Both the position numbers and the translations under genes were made by a program. Shown in pieces: positions 27,455-35,895 of a stretch of 64,000 nucleotides of DNA (the first letter of the stretch is position 1; each line of letters starts with the position of its first letter). The notes under the pieces are model-generated. The model was not told the origin of the DNA and made no database searches. It saw only the letters and a program-made list of their open reading frames with translations. Origin of the DNA: Citromicrobium sp. JLT1363 (GTDB lineage Bacteria; Pseudomonadota; Alphaproteobacteria; Sphingomonadales; Sphingomonadaceae); NCBI RefSeq assembly GCF_000186705.1, contig NZ_AEUE01000006.1, positions 62,001 to 126,000 on the forward strand, in the 5' to 3' direction.

Positions 27455-28225
27455 ATGGCGCAACGCCCTTTCATCGTAGGCAACTGGAAGATGCACGGCA
27501 CGCGTGCAATGCTCTCCGAAGCGCGCGCGATCGACCGCGCGGCGCAGCGGCTCATGCAGGTCGAAATCGCTCTGGCTCCGCCGTTCACGCTGATCCACCC
27601 CGTGCGGCGCGAGGCCGAGCAGATCGGCGTGGGCGCGCAGGATTGCCATCCGGCGGATGGCGGCGCCTTCACGGGTGACATTTCCGCCGCGATGGTCGCC
27701 GATGCGGGCGCGGGCTTCGTGATTCTCGGCCACAGCGAACGGCGCGAGACCCATGGCGAGAAGGACAAGCTGATCGCGGAGAAGGGCAAGGCTGCCCTGG
27801 ATGCCGGGCTCAAGCTGATCCTGTGCTGCGGCGAGAATCAGGAAAAGCGCGATTCGGGCAAGGCGACCGACCATGTGCTCAGGCAGATCAAGGCCTCGCT
27901 CCCCGCGGACATCGAAGATCCGGTCGAGCGGCTGACGATCGCCTATGAACCCATCTGGGCCATCGGAAGCGGCAAGGCGGCGAGCGTGGAAGACATCGTC
28001 GAGATGCACACCGCGATTCGCGCCTTCCTGGTGAAGACCTTCGGCGAAGAAGACGGCGCGGGCATCCGGATCATCTACGGCGGTTCGGTCAATGCCGAGA
28101 ACGCGGCGGAGATCATCGCGGGCGACGAGGTCGGCGGTGCGCTGGTCGGCGGGGCAAGCCTGTCTGCCGAAAGCTTCATGAATATCGTTCTGGCGGTGCA
28201 GGAAGTCATCGCCAACAGGGACTGA
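27455..28225 (+). CDS. tpiA: triose-phosphate isomerase
   Basis: A 256-residue glycolytic enzyme interconverting dihydroxyacetone phosphate and glyceraldehyde 3-phosphate. The catalytic residues sit in FIVGNWKMHG (Asn, Lys), ILGHSERRE (His) and AYEPIWAIGSG (Glu, with the mobile loop). IIYGGSVNAENAAE binds phosphate. A GGA-type ribosome site precedes the ATG. A hairpin 10 bases after the stop may end or attenuate the transcript before secG. Confidence 0.97.
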   Translation: MAQRPFIVGNWKMHGTRAMLSEARAIDRAAQRLMQVEIALAPPFTLIHPVRREAEQIGVGAQDCHPADGGAFTGDISAAMVADAGAGFVILGHSERRETHGEKDKLIAEKGKAALDAGLKLILCCGENQEKRDSGKATDHVLRQIKASLPADIEDPVERLTIAYEPIWAIGSGKAASVEDIVEMHTAIRAFLVKTFGEEDGAGIRIIYGGSVNAENAAEIIAGDEVGGALVGGASLSAESFMNIVLAVQEVIANRD

Positions 28226-28235
28226 CCACCGGCGT

Positions 28236-28251
28236 CCCTGCTTGCGCAGGG
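28236..28251 (+). terminator. hairpin after tpiA
   Basis: CCCTGC and GCAGGG pair around the tetraloop TTGC, just beyond the tpiA stop. There is no T-run. It looks like a weak terminator or one half of a dispersed hairpin repeat. Confidence 0.4.
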
Positions 28252-28306
28252 GCCCGCCAGTTACTAGCTCTCCCCCCGATCCGTACTTGCGAAAGCCGTT
28301 TTGCCG

Positions 28307-28708
28307 ATGTTTCTATTTCTCACCGTTCTCCAGGCCCTGGTCGCAGCAGCGCTGGTCGGAGTGATCCTCATGCAGCGCTCCGAAGGCGGTGGGCTGGGCA
28401 TTGGCGGCGGCGGTTCGCCGGGCGGCATGATGAGCGCGCGCGGCGCGGCCGATTTCCTGACCCGGGCCACGCGCTGGCTCGCGGTCGCCTTCGTCGTCCT
28501 GTCGATCATCCTCGCCGCGATGGCGGTGGATATCTCGGGCGGTTCGGCCATCGAATCGACGCTCGACCGGAATGTGACGAGTTCGCCCGCTCCTGCCGAT
28601 CCGCTGGCGGAAAACGGGCCGCTCGACAGCGAGGGGCTGGACGGTGATCCGCCGGTCGAATCGGTGCCTGACGCCGATGCCGATCCGCTCGAAGGCGCGA
28701 CCGAGTAA
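28307..28708 (+). CDS. secG: preprotein translocase subunit SecG
   Basis: A 133-residue accessory subunit of the SecYEG channel in the inner membrane. There are two membrane helices (about residues 1-21 and 52-75) with the conserved loop GVILMQRSEGGGLGIGGG between them. The C-terminal 50 residues are an acidic Pro/Ala/Asp-rich tail, as in many alphaproteobacterial SecG proteins. ATG at 28307 is preferred to the in-frame TTG at 28301. The order tpiA-secG-pyrG is usual for the class. Confidence 0.93.
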   Translation: MFLFLTVLQALVAAALVGVILMQRSEGGGLGIGGGGSPGGMMSARGAADFLTRATRWLAVAFVVLSIILAAMAVDISGGSAIESTLDRNVTSSPAPADPLAENGPLDSEGLDGDPPVESVPDADADPLEGATE

Positions 28709-28796
28709 AATTCGACCCAGATTTCGGGGATTGAGGCGAGCCGCGCTTCGCAGCGGCTTGCCTTTGCCCATCAACGCGACGTAAGGGCCAAATCCC

Positions 28797-30431
28797 ATGG
28801 CGCGGTATATTTTCATCACCGGCGGCGTGGTCTCCTCGCTCGGCAAAGGTCTCATGGCGGCATCGCTTGGCGCGTTGCTGCAGGCGCGTGGCTACAAGGT
28901 CCGCATCCGCAAGTTCGATCCGTATCTGAACGTCGATCCGGGAACCATGAGCCCGTATCAGCACGGCGAGGTCTTCGTGACCGACGACGGGGCGGAGACC
29001 GACCTCGATCTGGGCCATTATGAGCGCTTTACCGGCGTTTCCGCGCACCAGGGCGACAACATCACCTCTGGCCGGGTCTATCAGGACATCATCGCCAAGG
29101 AGCGCCGCGGCGATTACCTGGGCGCGACGGTGCAGGTCGTCCCGCACGTCACCGACGCTATCAAGCAGTTCGCGCTGGCCGACCAGGGCGATCATGATTT
29201 CATCCTGTGCGAAATCGGCGGCACGGTGGGCGACATCGAATCGCTGCCCTTCATGGAAGCGATTCGCCAGCTCAGGAACGAGCTGGAGCCGATGCAGACG
29301 CTCAGCGTGCATGTGACGCTGGTGCCCTACATCGCTGCCGCCGGAGAGCTGAAGACCAAGCCCACGCAGCACTCGGTCCGCGAACTCGCCGCGCTGGGCA
29401 TCAAGCCCGACGTCCTGCTGTGCCGGTCCGAGCATTTCCTGCCCGAGGCCGAGCGGCGCAAGATCGCCAATTTCTGCAACGTGCGTCCCGAGGCCGTGAT
29501 TCCCGCTCTCGATGCGGCATCGATCTACGCGGTGCCGCTGCAGTACCACGAGGAAGGGCTGGACCGCGAAGTGCTGCGCGGCTTCGGCATTACCGACGCG
29601 CCCGAGCCCAATCTGGCCCCGTGGCGCGAAGTGACCGACCGCTTCTTCCACCCCGAAGGCGAAGTCACCATCGGCGTGGTCGGCAAGTATGTCGGCCTGA
29701 AGGACGCCTACAAGTCGCTCAACGAAGCGCTGGTGCATGGCGGCATGGCGAACCGCGCGCGGGTCCATCTCAAGTGGATCGACGCGGAAATCTTCGAACG
29801 CGATCCGTCCGAAATCGTCGGCGAACTGGAGCCGCTGCACGGCATCCTCGTACCCGGCGGTTTCGGGGAGCGGGGCAGCGAGGGCAAGATCGCCAGCGTA
29901 CGCTTCGCGCGTGAGCGCAAGGTGCCGTTCTTCGGCATCTGCCTTGGCATGCAGATGGCCTGCATCGAAAGCGCGCGGGCAGCCGGGGTCGAAACTGCCT
30001 CTTCAACCGAATTCGGCGAAACGGACGAGCCGGTGGTGGGCATCATCACCGAATGGATGACCAAGGAAGGTCTGGAAACCCGCGCCGCCGACGGAGATCT
30101 GGGCGGCACTATGCGGCTCGGCGCTTACGAGGCGAAGCTGGCCGAAGGCAGCCGGATCAGCGCGATCTACGGCAACGCGAGCGAGATTTCGGAACGCCAC
30201 CGCCATCGTTACGAAGTGAACGGTGCCTACCGCGAAAGGCTGGAGAATGACGGGCTGGTGTTTTCCGGCATGTCGCCAGACGGCCTGCTGCCCGAAATCG
30301 TGGAACGGCCCGATCACCCCTGGTTCGTCGGCGTGCAGTTCCACCCGGAATTGAAATCGCGGCCGTTCGATCCCCATCCGCTATTCGCGGATTTCGTGGC
30401 CGCAGCCCTCAGGCAATCACGCCTCGTCTAA
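28797..30431 (+). CDS. pyrG: CTP synthase
   Basis: A 544-residue enzyme making CTP from UTP, ATP and glutamine. The N-terminal synthetase domain (to about residue 265) starts with [15 protein letters not shown] and has [27 protein letters not shown]-type sequence. The C-terminal amidotransferase has the catalytic Cys in [11 protein letters not shown] and His/Glu in VQFHPELKS. The length is normal. A small hairpin follows the stop. The gene is likely co-transcribed with secG. Confidence 0.97.
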   Translation: MARYIFITGGVVSSLGKGLMAASLGALLQARGYKVRIRKFDPYLNVDPGTMSPYQHGEVFVTDDGAETDLDLGHYERFTGVSAHQGDNITSGRVYQDIIAKERRGDYLGATVQVVPHVTDAIKQFALADQGDHDFILCEIGGTVGDIESLPFMEAIRQLRNELEPMQTLSVHVTLVPYIAAAGELKTKPTQHSVRELAALGIKPDVLLCRSEHFLPEAERRKIANFCNVRPEAVIPALDAASIYAVPLQYHEEGLDREVLRGFGITDAPEPNLAPWREVTDRFFHPEGEVTIGVVGKYVGLKDAYKSLNEALVHGGMANRARVHLKWIDAEIFERDPSEIVGELEPLHGILVPGGFGERGSEGKIASVRFARERKVPFFGICLGMQMACIESARAAGVETASSTEFGETDEPVVGIITEWMTKEGLETRAADGDLGGTMRLGAYEAKLAEGSRISAIYGNASEISERHRHRYEVNGAYRERLENDGLVFSGMSPDGLLPEIVERPDHPWFVGVQFHPELKSRPFDPHPLFADFVAAALRQSRLV

Positions 30432-30435
30432 AGCA

Positions 30436-30454
30436 TTGGGGTGTAATCCCAATC
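30436..30454 (+). terminator. small hairpin just after pyrG
   Basis: ATTGGG and CCCAAT pair around a 7-base loop, four bases after the pyrG stop. It has no T-run directly after, so termination is uncertain. Confidence 0.4.
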
Positions 30455-30682
30455 TGCATTAGGCGCGTGCCAAGTCAAACCCCCTTTATCTTTATCGTGA
30501 TTTACGCCATAGCCTCGCCCTCGCGTTGTTGGGGGCAGCGTGTGTTTTTTGGGGGATCCCAATTTACCAGCTTGTCCCGGGTTTGATCGTCTTCTGCGAC
30601 CCGGACGGGCAGACCCGGCCAAGGCGGCCTATGCCGTGGGGCGGCTCCTGTGGGGTCGCCCCAAACTCAAGTAAAACCTGCC

Positions 30683-30726
30683 GAAAATAAGAAATGCCCG
30701 CCCCCACGAATGGTGAGGACGGGCAT
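30683..30726 (-). terminator. intrinsic terminator of hsp20
   Basis: On the minus strand ATGCCCG pairs with CGGGCAT, with a partly paired interior, and TTTCTTATTTT follows. It lies 41 bases after the hsp20 stop, in the right direction. Confidence 0.8.
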
Positions 30727-30766
30727 CGTTTCAGCTGCGTGCCTTGGGGGGCAATGTCGCTCGCGC

Positions 30767-31249
30767 TCAGGCGGCGTCGCGATCCGAATCTTCGCTCTCG
30801 GATGAATCCACGATGCTGAGCGAGGACTGCTGGCCGTTGATGGCGATCTTCTTCGGTTTCATCGCCTCGGGCACTTCGCGCAACAGGTCGATCACCAGCA
30901 GGCCGTCGGCAAGGTTCGCGTTCGAAACGCGCACGTGATCGGCCAGTTCGAAGCGACGTTCGAACCCGCGATTGGCGATACCGACATGCAGCATCTCGCC
31001 CTGTTCGGCGTTCTCTTCCTGCTTGCGGCCGGTGACCGTCAGCAGGTTCTGCTGCGCGGTGATGTCGATATCGGCCGGGCGGAAGCCTGCCAGCGCCAGC
31101 GTGATGCGAAATTCATCGTCGCCGCGCTTCTCGATATTGAAAGGGGGGTAGTTGTCGCCGGAGTTGCGGACCGAGCTTTCCAGCAGGTCGAACAGGTGGT
31201 CGAAACCGACCGTGCTGCGGCGATAGGGAGTGAAATCGATACGTTCCAT
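30767..31249 (-). CDS. small heat shock protein (Hsp20/IbpA family)
   Basis: A 160-residue alpha-crystallin-type chaperone that holds unfolding proteins in soluble complexes. The N-terminus (RIDFTPYRRSTVGFDHLFDLL) is typical of IbpA-like members of alphaproteobacteria. The crystallin domain spans about residues 38-130 with FRITLALAGFRPADIDI and ANLADGLLVIDLLREVPE, and an acidic tail follows. A ROSE-like hairpin covers its ribosome site and a terminator follows the gene, so it is a single-gene heat-regulated unit. Confidence 0.95.
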   Translation of the reverse strand: MERIDFTPYRRSTVGFDHLFDLLESSVRNSGDNYPPFNIEKRGDDEFRITLALAGFRPADIDITAQQNLLTVTGRKQEENAEQGEMLHVGIANRGFERRFELADHVRVSNANLADGLLVIDLLREVPEAMKPKKIAINGQQSSLSIVDSSESEDSDRDAA

Positions 31250-31256
31250 TGAAACA

Positions 31257-31275
31257 AATCCTCCATTGAGCGATT
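31257..31275 (-). promoter_or_regulatory. ROSE-like RNA thermometer hairpin on the hsp20 leader
   Basis: On the hsp20 transcript the 5' arm AATCGCTC pairs with GAGGATT around the loop AATG. Seven pairs form with a single unpaired G in the 5' arm. The arm contains TCGCT, matching the ROSE consensus U(U/C)GCU, opposite the Shine-Dalgarno AGGA, nine bases before the ATG. Family knowledge: ROSE elements melt at heat-shock temperature in alpha- and gammaproteobacterial small heat shock genes. Confidence 0.8.
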
Positions 31276-31392
31276 CTGTCAGTTACATGGTGTCCGGATC
31301 GACCCGTTATGGCATCGCCGGACAGATCGAATGTAGGGTGCGCCAGAAGCGGTGCAAGAGCCTGCATGCAGCACGAAAAAAAGGAATGAGCA

Positions 31393-31653
31393 GTGGCAGC
31401 CAAGGTCGATATCTACACGAAGTTCGGTTGCGGATACTGCTTCCGTGCCAAATCGCTGCTCGACGAGAAGGGCGTGGACTACAACGAGTACGACATCACG
31501 ATGGGCGGGGAGAAGCGTGACGAGATGCAGGAACGTGCACCCAATGCGCGTACCGTGCCGCAGATATTCATCGGCGAAACGCATGTCGGCGGATCGGATG
31601 AGCTTGCCGCGCTGGAACGTGCGGGCAAGCTTGATGCAATGCTCGAAGGCTGA
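31393..31653 (+). CDS. grxC: glutaredoxin 3
   Basis: An 86-residue dithiol oxidoreductase using glutathione. The redox site is CGYC (Cys13, Cys16) instead of the commoner CPYC. TVPQIFIGETHVGGSDEL is the glutathione-binding stretch with the cis-proline. The start is GTG with AAGGA seven bases upstream. The nitrilase gene begins 12 bases after its stop, and DUF1178 follows that, a grouping often seen in alphaproteobacteria. A shared transcript is likely. Confidence 0.95.
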   Translation: MAAKVDIYTKFGCGYCFRAKSLLDEKGVDYNEYDITMGGEKRDEMQERAPNARTVPQIFIGETHVGGSDELAALERAGKLDAMLEG

Positions 31654-31665
31654 CGCGCGCGGTTC

Positions 31666-32493
31666 ATGACGAAAATTGCCGTCTTCCAGATGACTTCGGG
31701 CATCGACCCGGAGGTCAACGCCAACGCCTTGATCGCGGCGATGGCCGACGCGCGCGCGGGCGGGGCGGACATGCTGTTCGCGCCCGAGATGGCGCTACTG
31801 CTGGATCGCGACCGCAAGCGTGCGGGAAACACTATCGAAAGTGCGGATTATTCCGCGCTGGTAGAGAGGATTTGCGCGGCTGCGAAAGAACACGCGGTCT
31901 GGGTGACGTTCGGCCTGCCGGTAAGGCTGGATGGCGGCAAGCTTGCCAATCGCTCGCTCCTGATCGCGCCGTCGGGCGAAATCGCAGGCCAGTACGACAA
32001 GCTACACATGTTCGATGTCGACCTCGACAGTGGCGAGAGCTGGCGCGAATCGAATGCCTACCAGCCGGGTGATGCGCTGTCCGTCACCGACGACACGCCT
32101 GCCGGACGGCTCGGCCTGACGATCTGCTACGACATCCGCTTTCCTGCGCTGTTCGATGCGCTGGGCCGGGCGAAATGCGACATGATCGCGATTCCCGCCG
32201 CCTTCACCGTGCCCACCGGAACGGCGCACTGGCACACGCTGGTGCGCGCCCGCGCGATCGAGGCGAGCGCCTTCGTGGTCGCCGCGGCGCAGGTGGGTGA
32301 GCATGCGGATGGGCGCAAGACCTATGGCCACTCGCTGGTGGTGGACCCGTGGGGCGAAGTGCTGCTCGACATGGGCAGCGACGAGGCGGGCGTCGGCTTT
32401 GCCGATATCGAGGCGGAACGCATCGCACAGGTGCGCAAGCAGGTGCCCAGCCTTGCCAATCGCCGCGCGATTCCCGATCTGGACGCGCGATGA
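31666..32493 (+). CDS. carbon-nitrogen hydrolase (nitrilase superfamily, Nit1/Nit2-like)
   Basis: A 275-residue cytosolic amidase-type enzyme. The Glu-Lys-Cys triad is in FAPEMALL, QYDKLHMFDVD and LTICYDIRFP. The close resemblance to the Nit1 branch suggests hydrolysis of deaminated glutathione or a related omega-amide. Its place after grxC fits a glutathione link, though this is inference. It overlaps the DUF1178 gene by 4 bases (ATGA). Confidence 0.92.
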   Translation: MTKIAVFQMTSGIDPEVNANALIAAMADARAGGADMLFAPEMALLLDRDRKRAGNTIESADYSALVERICAAAKEHAVWVTFGLPVRLDGGKLANRSLLIAPSGEIAGQYDKLHMFDVDLDSGESWRESNAYQPGDALSVTDDTPAGRLGLTICYDIRFPALFDALGRAKCDMIAIPAAFTVPTGTAHWHTLVRARAIEASAFVVAAAQVGEHADGRKTYGHSLVVDPWGEVLLDMGSDEAGVGFADIEAERIAQVRKQVPSLANRRAIPDLDAR

Positions 32494-32966
32494 TCGTATT
32501 CGACCTTTCCTGCGAGGATGGCCACCGCTTCGAGGCCTGGTTCCGCTCGTCCTCGGCTTTCGAGGATCAGAGCGCGAAGGGGCTGCTGATGTGCCCGCAC
32601 TGCGGATCGGGCGCGGTCACCAAGGCGCCCATGGCGCCCGCCGTGCCCGCCAAGGGCAATGCACGCCCCGCTGTCCCGGCGAAGACGGAGCCGGAGCCGG
32701 AGGCGACCAGCCAGGGCGGAGCGCTACCCCCCGCGGTGCGCGAAGCGATGCAGAAGCTCGCCAGGCTTCAGGCCGATACGATCAAGCAGAGCACCTGGGT
32801 CGGCAGCCGGTTCGCCGAGGAAAGCCGCGCGATGCATTATGGCGAGAAGGACGCGGCGCTGATCCACGGGAAGGCCGATGCGAAAGAAGCGCGCGAACTG
32901 CTTGAAGAAGGCATCACCGTCGCGCCGCTGCTGATCCCCTTCACGCCGCCCGACGAGACGAACTAG
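32490..32966 (+). CDS. DUF1178 family protein
   Basis: A 158-residue protein of unknown function. The N-terminus IVFDLSCEDGHRFEAWFRSS plus CPHCGSGAVTKAPMAP gives a zinc-ribbon-like Cys pair typical of DUF1178. A variable Pro/Ala linker and a helical C-terminal half with GEKDAALIHGKADAKEARELLEEGI follow. The start is the ATG overlapping the nitrilase stop. It is nearly always linked to the nitrilase gene in alphaproteobacteria. Confidence 0.9.
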   Translation: MIVFDLSCEDGHRFEAWFRSSSAFEDQSAKGLLMCPHCGSGAVTKAPMAPAVPAKGNARPAVPAKTEPEPEATSQGGALPPAVREAMQKLARLQADTIKQSTWVGSRFAEESRAMHYGEKDAALIHGKADAKEARELLEEGITVAPLLIPFTPPDETN

Positions 32967-33034
32967 ACCGCCTTTTGACAGATCGAACCTTTTGGCTAGG
33001 TTGCCGCACGGGTCAGGTTATCGAGGGGATATCT

Positions 33035-33421
33035 ATGAAATTCGGGCTTCTTGTCGCTTCCGTGGCTGCGATCGCCAGCATGTCCATCATCACACCTGCC
33101 AGGGCTTCCGCCGATCCTCTGATCGGCGAGATCATGATGGTCGGCTATCAATGGTGCCCGCGCGGATGGGAGGAAGCGAACGGTCAACTTCTCCCGATTA
33201 GTGAGAACGGCGCGCTCTTCTCGCTGTACGGGACCACTTACGGCGGCGATGGGCGGAGCACATTCGCATTGCCCGACCTGCGAGGGCGCGCACCGGTTCA
33301 CGTCGGCCCGGGCAATCGCCTGGGGGAAGAGGGCTCGGTCGGCGGCGATGGCAGCGAACTCGGCACCCGAACCCTGCGTTTCTGCGTAGCGACGCGAGGC
33401 ATCTACCCCTCGCGCAATTGA
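33035..33421 (+). CDS. secreted phage-tail-collar-domain protein
   Basis: A 128-residue protein with a signal peptide (MKFGLLVASVAAIASMSIITPARASA, cleavage after about residue 26) followed by a tail-collar/microcystin-dependent-protein-like domain. PLIGEIMMVGYQWCPRGW, ANGQLLPISENGALFSLYGTTYGGDG and FALPDLRGRAPVH are the hallmarks. The ending FCVATRGIYPSRN matches the 'I-ALxGIYPSRN' ending of that group. No phage genes are nearby, so this is a stand-alone exported protein of unknown role. ATG at 33035 has a GAGGGG site upstream. Confidence 0.85.
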   Translation: MKFGLLVASVAAIASMSIITPARASADPLIGEIMMVGYQWCPRGWEEANGQLLPISENGALFSLYGTTYGGDGRSTFALPDLRGRAPVHVGPGNRLGEEGSVGGDGSELGTRTLRFCVATRGIYPSRN

Positions 33422-33467
33422 GCGGGATTGCGGGCGCGCGTGGGGGTGGCTAATGCTCCAGCCCGGC

Positions 33468-33544
33468 GCGCCCGTAGCTCAGGTGGATAGAGCATCGGAT
33501 TCCTAATCCGGGGGCCACAGGTTCGAGTCCTGTCGGGCGCACCA
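33468..33544 (+). tRNA. tRNA-Arg (anticodon CCU)
   Basis: A full cloverleaf can be drawn. Acceptor GCGCCCG pairs with CGGGCGC, the D-arm has AGCTCAGGTGGATAGAGC, the anticodon stem is TCGGA/TCCGG with loop TTCCTAA, and the T-arm is CAGGTTCGAGTCCTG. The anticodon CCT reads AGG, so it charges arginine. The CCA end is encoded. No att-like duplicate of its 3' end is seen downstream. Confidence 0.97.
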
Positions 33545-33570
33545 CGCAATTTTCGAGGGGGGACGGGCCG

Positions 33571-34305
33571 ATGACTCACAAGTGGACGAGGGCGCTCTCC
33601 TGGCTCGCCCTGCTGCTGGCGCTGGGCGCGACGATCGTCGCGTTTACCGGGATGACGCTCGCGCGGGTCGATCGGATCGGCAAGCTGGAGGGCTTCGGCT
33701 ATCTCGCCAGCTCCGCCCCATTCGCCGCCGCTGCGCTGGTAATCGGCCTGATTGCGATCATTCTGAACTGGCGCAAGGGATGGCCCGCGCGGCGTGCCGC
33801 ACTGCTCGGCTTCCTGATTGCGCTGGGTTTCGTCGGATCGCTTGCGGTGCGCGTCCTGATGAGTTCGGACGCGCCGATGATCCACGATGCAACCACCGAT
33901 CTGGCGGATGTGCCGCAATTCGAGGCGATCACGCTGCCGGACGACAATCTGCGGGGGCTCGATAACGAGGCGAAGTGGGTCGCGCTGCACGAGGAAGGCT
34001 ACCCCGATCTGCGCAGCGTGGTGCTAGATCGGCCGGTCGCGCAGACAATCCTGGATGCCGAGACGCTGGCAGAAGAGCGCGGGTGGACAATCCGCGCGGT
34101 CGAACCAGAGGAAGGGCGGCTCGAGGCGACAGCCTATGCCTCTTACATCAGGTTCGAGGACGAGGTGGTGATCCGCGTTCGTCCGGACGGGGCGGGGCGC
34201 AGTCTGGTCGACATGCGCTCCACCAGCCGGGTCGGCATCGGCGACCTTGGCGTGAATGCGCAGCGGATCCACGATTTCCTCGAGGATCTCGCCGCGGTCA
34301 GATAA
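33571..34305 (+). CDS. DUF1499 domain membrane protein
   Basis: A 244-residue protein with three membrane helices in the first 95 residues (about 8-27, 47-66, 74-95) and a soluble C-terminal DUF1499 domain (about 110-240). The domain has RAVEPEEGRLEATAYASYIRFEDEVVIRV and VDMRSTSRVGIGDLGVNAQRI. The family function is unknown. It begins 27 bases after the tRNA and converges with mscS. Confidence 0.88.
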   Translation: MTHKWTRALSWLALLLALGATIVAFTGMTLARVDRIGKLEGFGYLASSAPFAAAALVIGLIAIILNWRKGWPARRAALLGFLIALGFVGSLAVRVLMSSDAPMIHDATTDLADVPQFEAITLPDDNLRGLDNEAKWVALHEEGYPDLRSVVLDRPVAQTILDAETLAEERGWTIRAVEPEEGRLEATAYASYIRFEDEVVIRVRPDGAGRSLVDMRSTSRVGIGDLGVNAQRIHDFLEDLAAVR

Positions 34306-34309
34306 GCGC

Positions 34310-35233
34310 CTAGCCTTCCACGCTTTCGCCCGGGTCGCGGCCCATGGGCACGCGTTCCTTGAAGGTGTGGGTGATGTAGGGGAAGGGGATTTCGATCCCG
34401 GCTTCGTCCAGCCCGCGCTTGATTGCGCGCACGACCTTGTCCGTGCTCTCCCACCCGTTGCGGGGTGTGGAGCCCGCATGCCAGCGGACGAGGAAATCGA
34501 CCGAGCTGGAATTGAAGGTGGTCGCAAACACATCGATCCCCTTGTCGATCTCTATGCCTTCCACGCCTTCGACCGCCTTGCGGATGATCTGCGCCGCGTG
34601 GTCCAGATCGGTGTCGTAGGATACGCCGGCGACCACTTCATGGCGGCGAAGGTTCTCGTCGGTCAGGATTTCAACCGGGTTCTTGAAGATCATGGAGTTG
34701 GGGACGATCGTCAGCTCGCCCGACAGCTTGCGCACATGGGTTTCGCGCAAGGTGATGTGCTCGACCTTGCCCTTGATGCCTTCGCACTCGATCACGTCGC
34801 CGATGCGCATCTTCTCGCGCAGCATGATCAGCACGCCCGCCATGAAGTTCTCGAAGATGTCCTGAAAGGCGAAGCCGATGGCGACCGCGCCGATGCCGAG
34901 CCCGGCGATCAGGCTGGCGGGCGTCATCCCGGGCATGACCACGATCAGTGCGATCATCAGCCCGATGATCCAGATGCCCAGCTTCACGACGGTATCGATC
35001 AGATTCAGCAAGGAAGGGCGCATGTCGGTCTTGCCGATGGCGCGGCTGACCCCGCGCACCGCGAGGCGGGCCACAATCCACGTAACCAGCAGGATGACGA
35101 TGGCGATGGCGAAATTGGGGAGGGCACGGATGAAGCCCTCCGCCATGTCGACCAGCTGGTCCTGCAAGGTGCCCAGCGTATTGACGGTTTGGTCGTAGGT
35201 TTCGCCCGCAGGCGTGGTATTCGGTACGCTCAT
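34310..35233 (-). CDS. small-conductance mechanosensitive channel (MscS family)
   Basis: A 307-residue channel that opens under membrane tension to release solutes. Three membrane helices fall at about residues 38-60, 80-102 and 107-135, the last being the Gly/Ala-rich pore helix (AGLGIGAVAIGFAFQDIFENFMAG). The beta domain with MRIGDVIECEGIKGKVEHI and an alpha/beta C-terminal domain follow. The size is that of E. coli MscS. The gene is single and converges with DUF1499. Confidence 0.94.
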   Translation of the reverse strand: MSVPNTTPAGETYDQTVNTLGTLQDQLVDMAEGFIRALPNFAIAIVILLVTWIVARLAVRGVSRAIGKTDMRPSLLNLIDTVVKLGIWIIGLMIALIVVMPGMTPASLIAGLGIGAVAIGFAFQDIFENFMAGVLIMLREKMRIGDVIECEGIKGKVEHITLRETHVRKLSGELTIVPNSMIFKNPVEILTDENLRRHEVVAGVSYDTDLDHAAQIIRKAVEGVEGIEIDKGIDVFATTFNSSSVDFLVRWHAGSTPRNGWESTDKVVRAIKRGLDEAGIEIPFPYITHTFKERVPMGRDPGESVEG

Positions 35234-35316
35234 GAAACTCCCCGTTTTGCGCCATTAACGGCGCAAAAGTGCTGGGGGTTCCGGACTGCCCGAAAGGCGG
35301 TAGCCGAAAAGGCGGC

Positions 35317-35895
35317 TTATTCGCCTTTGGCCTTTGCGTGCTCTTCTCGCGCGATTTCGTGCAGCCATGCGGCGTGCTGCGGAGCCTTTTTGGTCTCGCT
35401 CCATTCGTCGAGCATCGGCATGGCAACGCGCTTCAGTTCCGCATATTGCTCATCCGTGCCGATATCGGCGGCGAGCTCCACGCGGTGGCCATTGGGGTCG
35501 AAAAAGTAGATCGACTTGAAGATGCCGTGGTGCGTGGGGCCGAGCACATCGATGCCGAGGCCTTCGATATGTTCTTTCGCTGCCACCAGCGCATCCTCGT
35601 CCGCGACCTTGAACGCCAGGTGCTGGACCCATTGCGGCGTATTCTCGTCGCGGCCCATGTCCTTCTGGTTGGGCAGTTCGAAGAAGGCGAGGATGTTGCC
35701 GTTACCTGCGTCGAGGAAGACGTGCATGTACGGATCGTACTCGCCCGTGGAGGGTACGTGATCCTCCGAAAAGGCGCTGGTATATTCCATGCCCAGCACC
35801 TTCTCGTACCACTCGACGGTCTCTTTCGCATCCTTGCAGCGATAGGCGGCGTGGTGGACGCCGCCCAGCTTCACCGGGTGGGTCGCATCGTTCAT
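35317..35895 (-). CDS. VOC (glyoxalase/dioxygenase superfamily) protein coupled to hppD
   Basis: A 192-residue single-copy VOC metalloenzyme-type protein. [24 protein letters not shown] begins the fold and gives a metal-ligand His. Later QHLAFKV and [13 protein letters not shown] supply another His and Glu, and a helical Lys/Glu-rich tail follows. The exact reaction is unknown. Its start overlaps the hppD stop by 4 bases, so it is co-translated with the tyrosine-catabolism enzyme and may act on a nearby metabolite. Confidence 0.85.
   Translation of the reverse strand: MNDATHPVKLGGVHHAAYRCKDAKETVEWYEKVLGMEYTSAFSEDHVPSTGEYDPYMHVFLDAGNGNILAFFELPNQKDMGRDENTPQWVQHLAFKVADEDALVAAKEHIEGLGIDVLGPTHHGIFKSIYFFDPNGHRVELAADIGTDEQYAELKRVAMPMLDEWSETKKAPQHAAWLHEIAREEHAKAKGE

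Larger units (their letters stand above)
30432..30766. other. 335-base gene-free interval between pyrG and hsp20, candidate structured RNA
   Basis: No coding frame here looks real. The interval holds the small hairpin after pyrG and the hsp20 terminator at 30683-30726. Between them 30528-30666 looks structured. GTTGGGGGC at 30528 can pair with GCCCCAAAC at 30658 (one mismatch), closing a 139-base segment. Inside is a GTCC(C)GGGT/ACCCGGAC stem. A GGGGCG/CGCCCC stem (30638-30662) overlaps the outer stem, so the two would be alternative folds. I could not match it to 6S, SRP, tmRNA or RNase P RNA motifs, and the strand is undecided. Confidence 0.35.

Noticed and set aside
33035-33544. Prophage remnant or integrated island at the tRNA-Arg gene suggested by the tail-collar domain
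   Set aside because: There is no integrase, no second copy of the tRNA 3' end and no other phage gene. The collar protein has a signal peptide.
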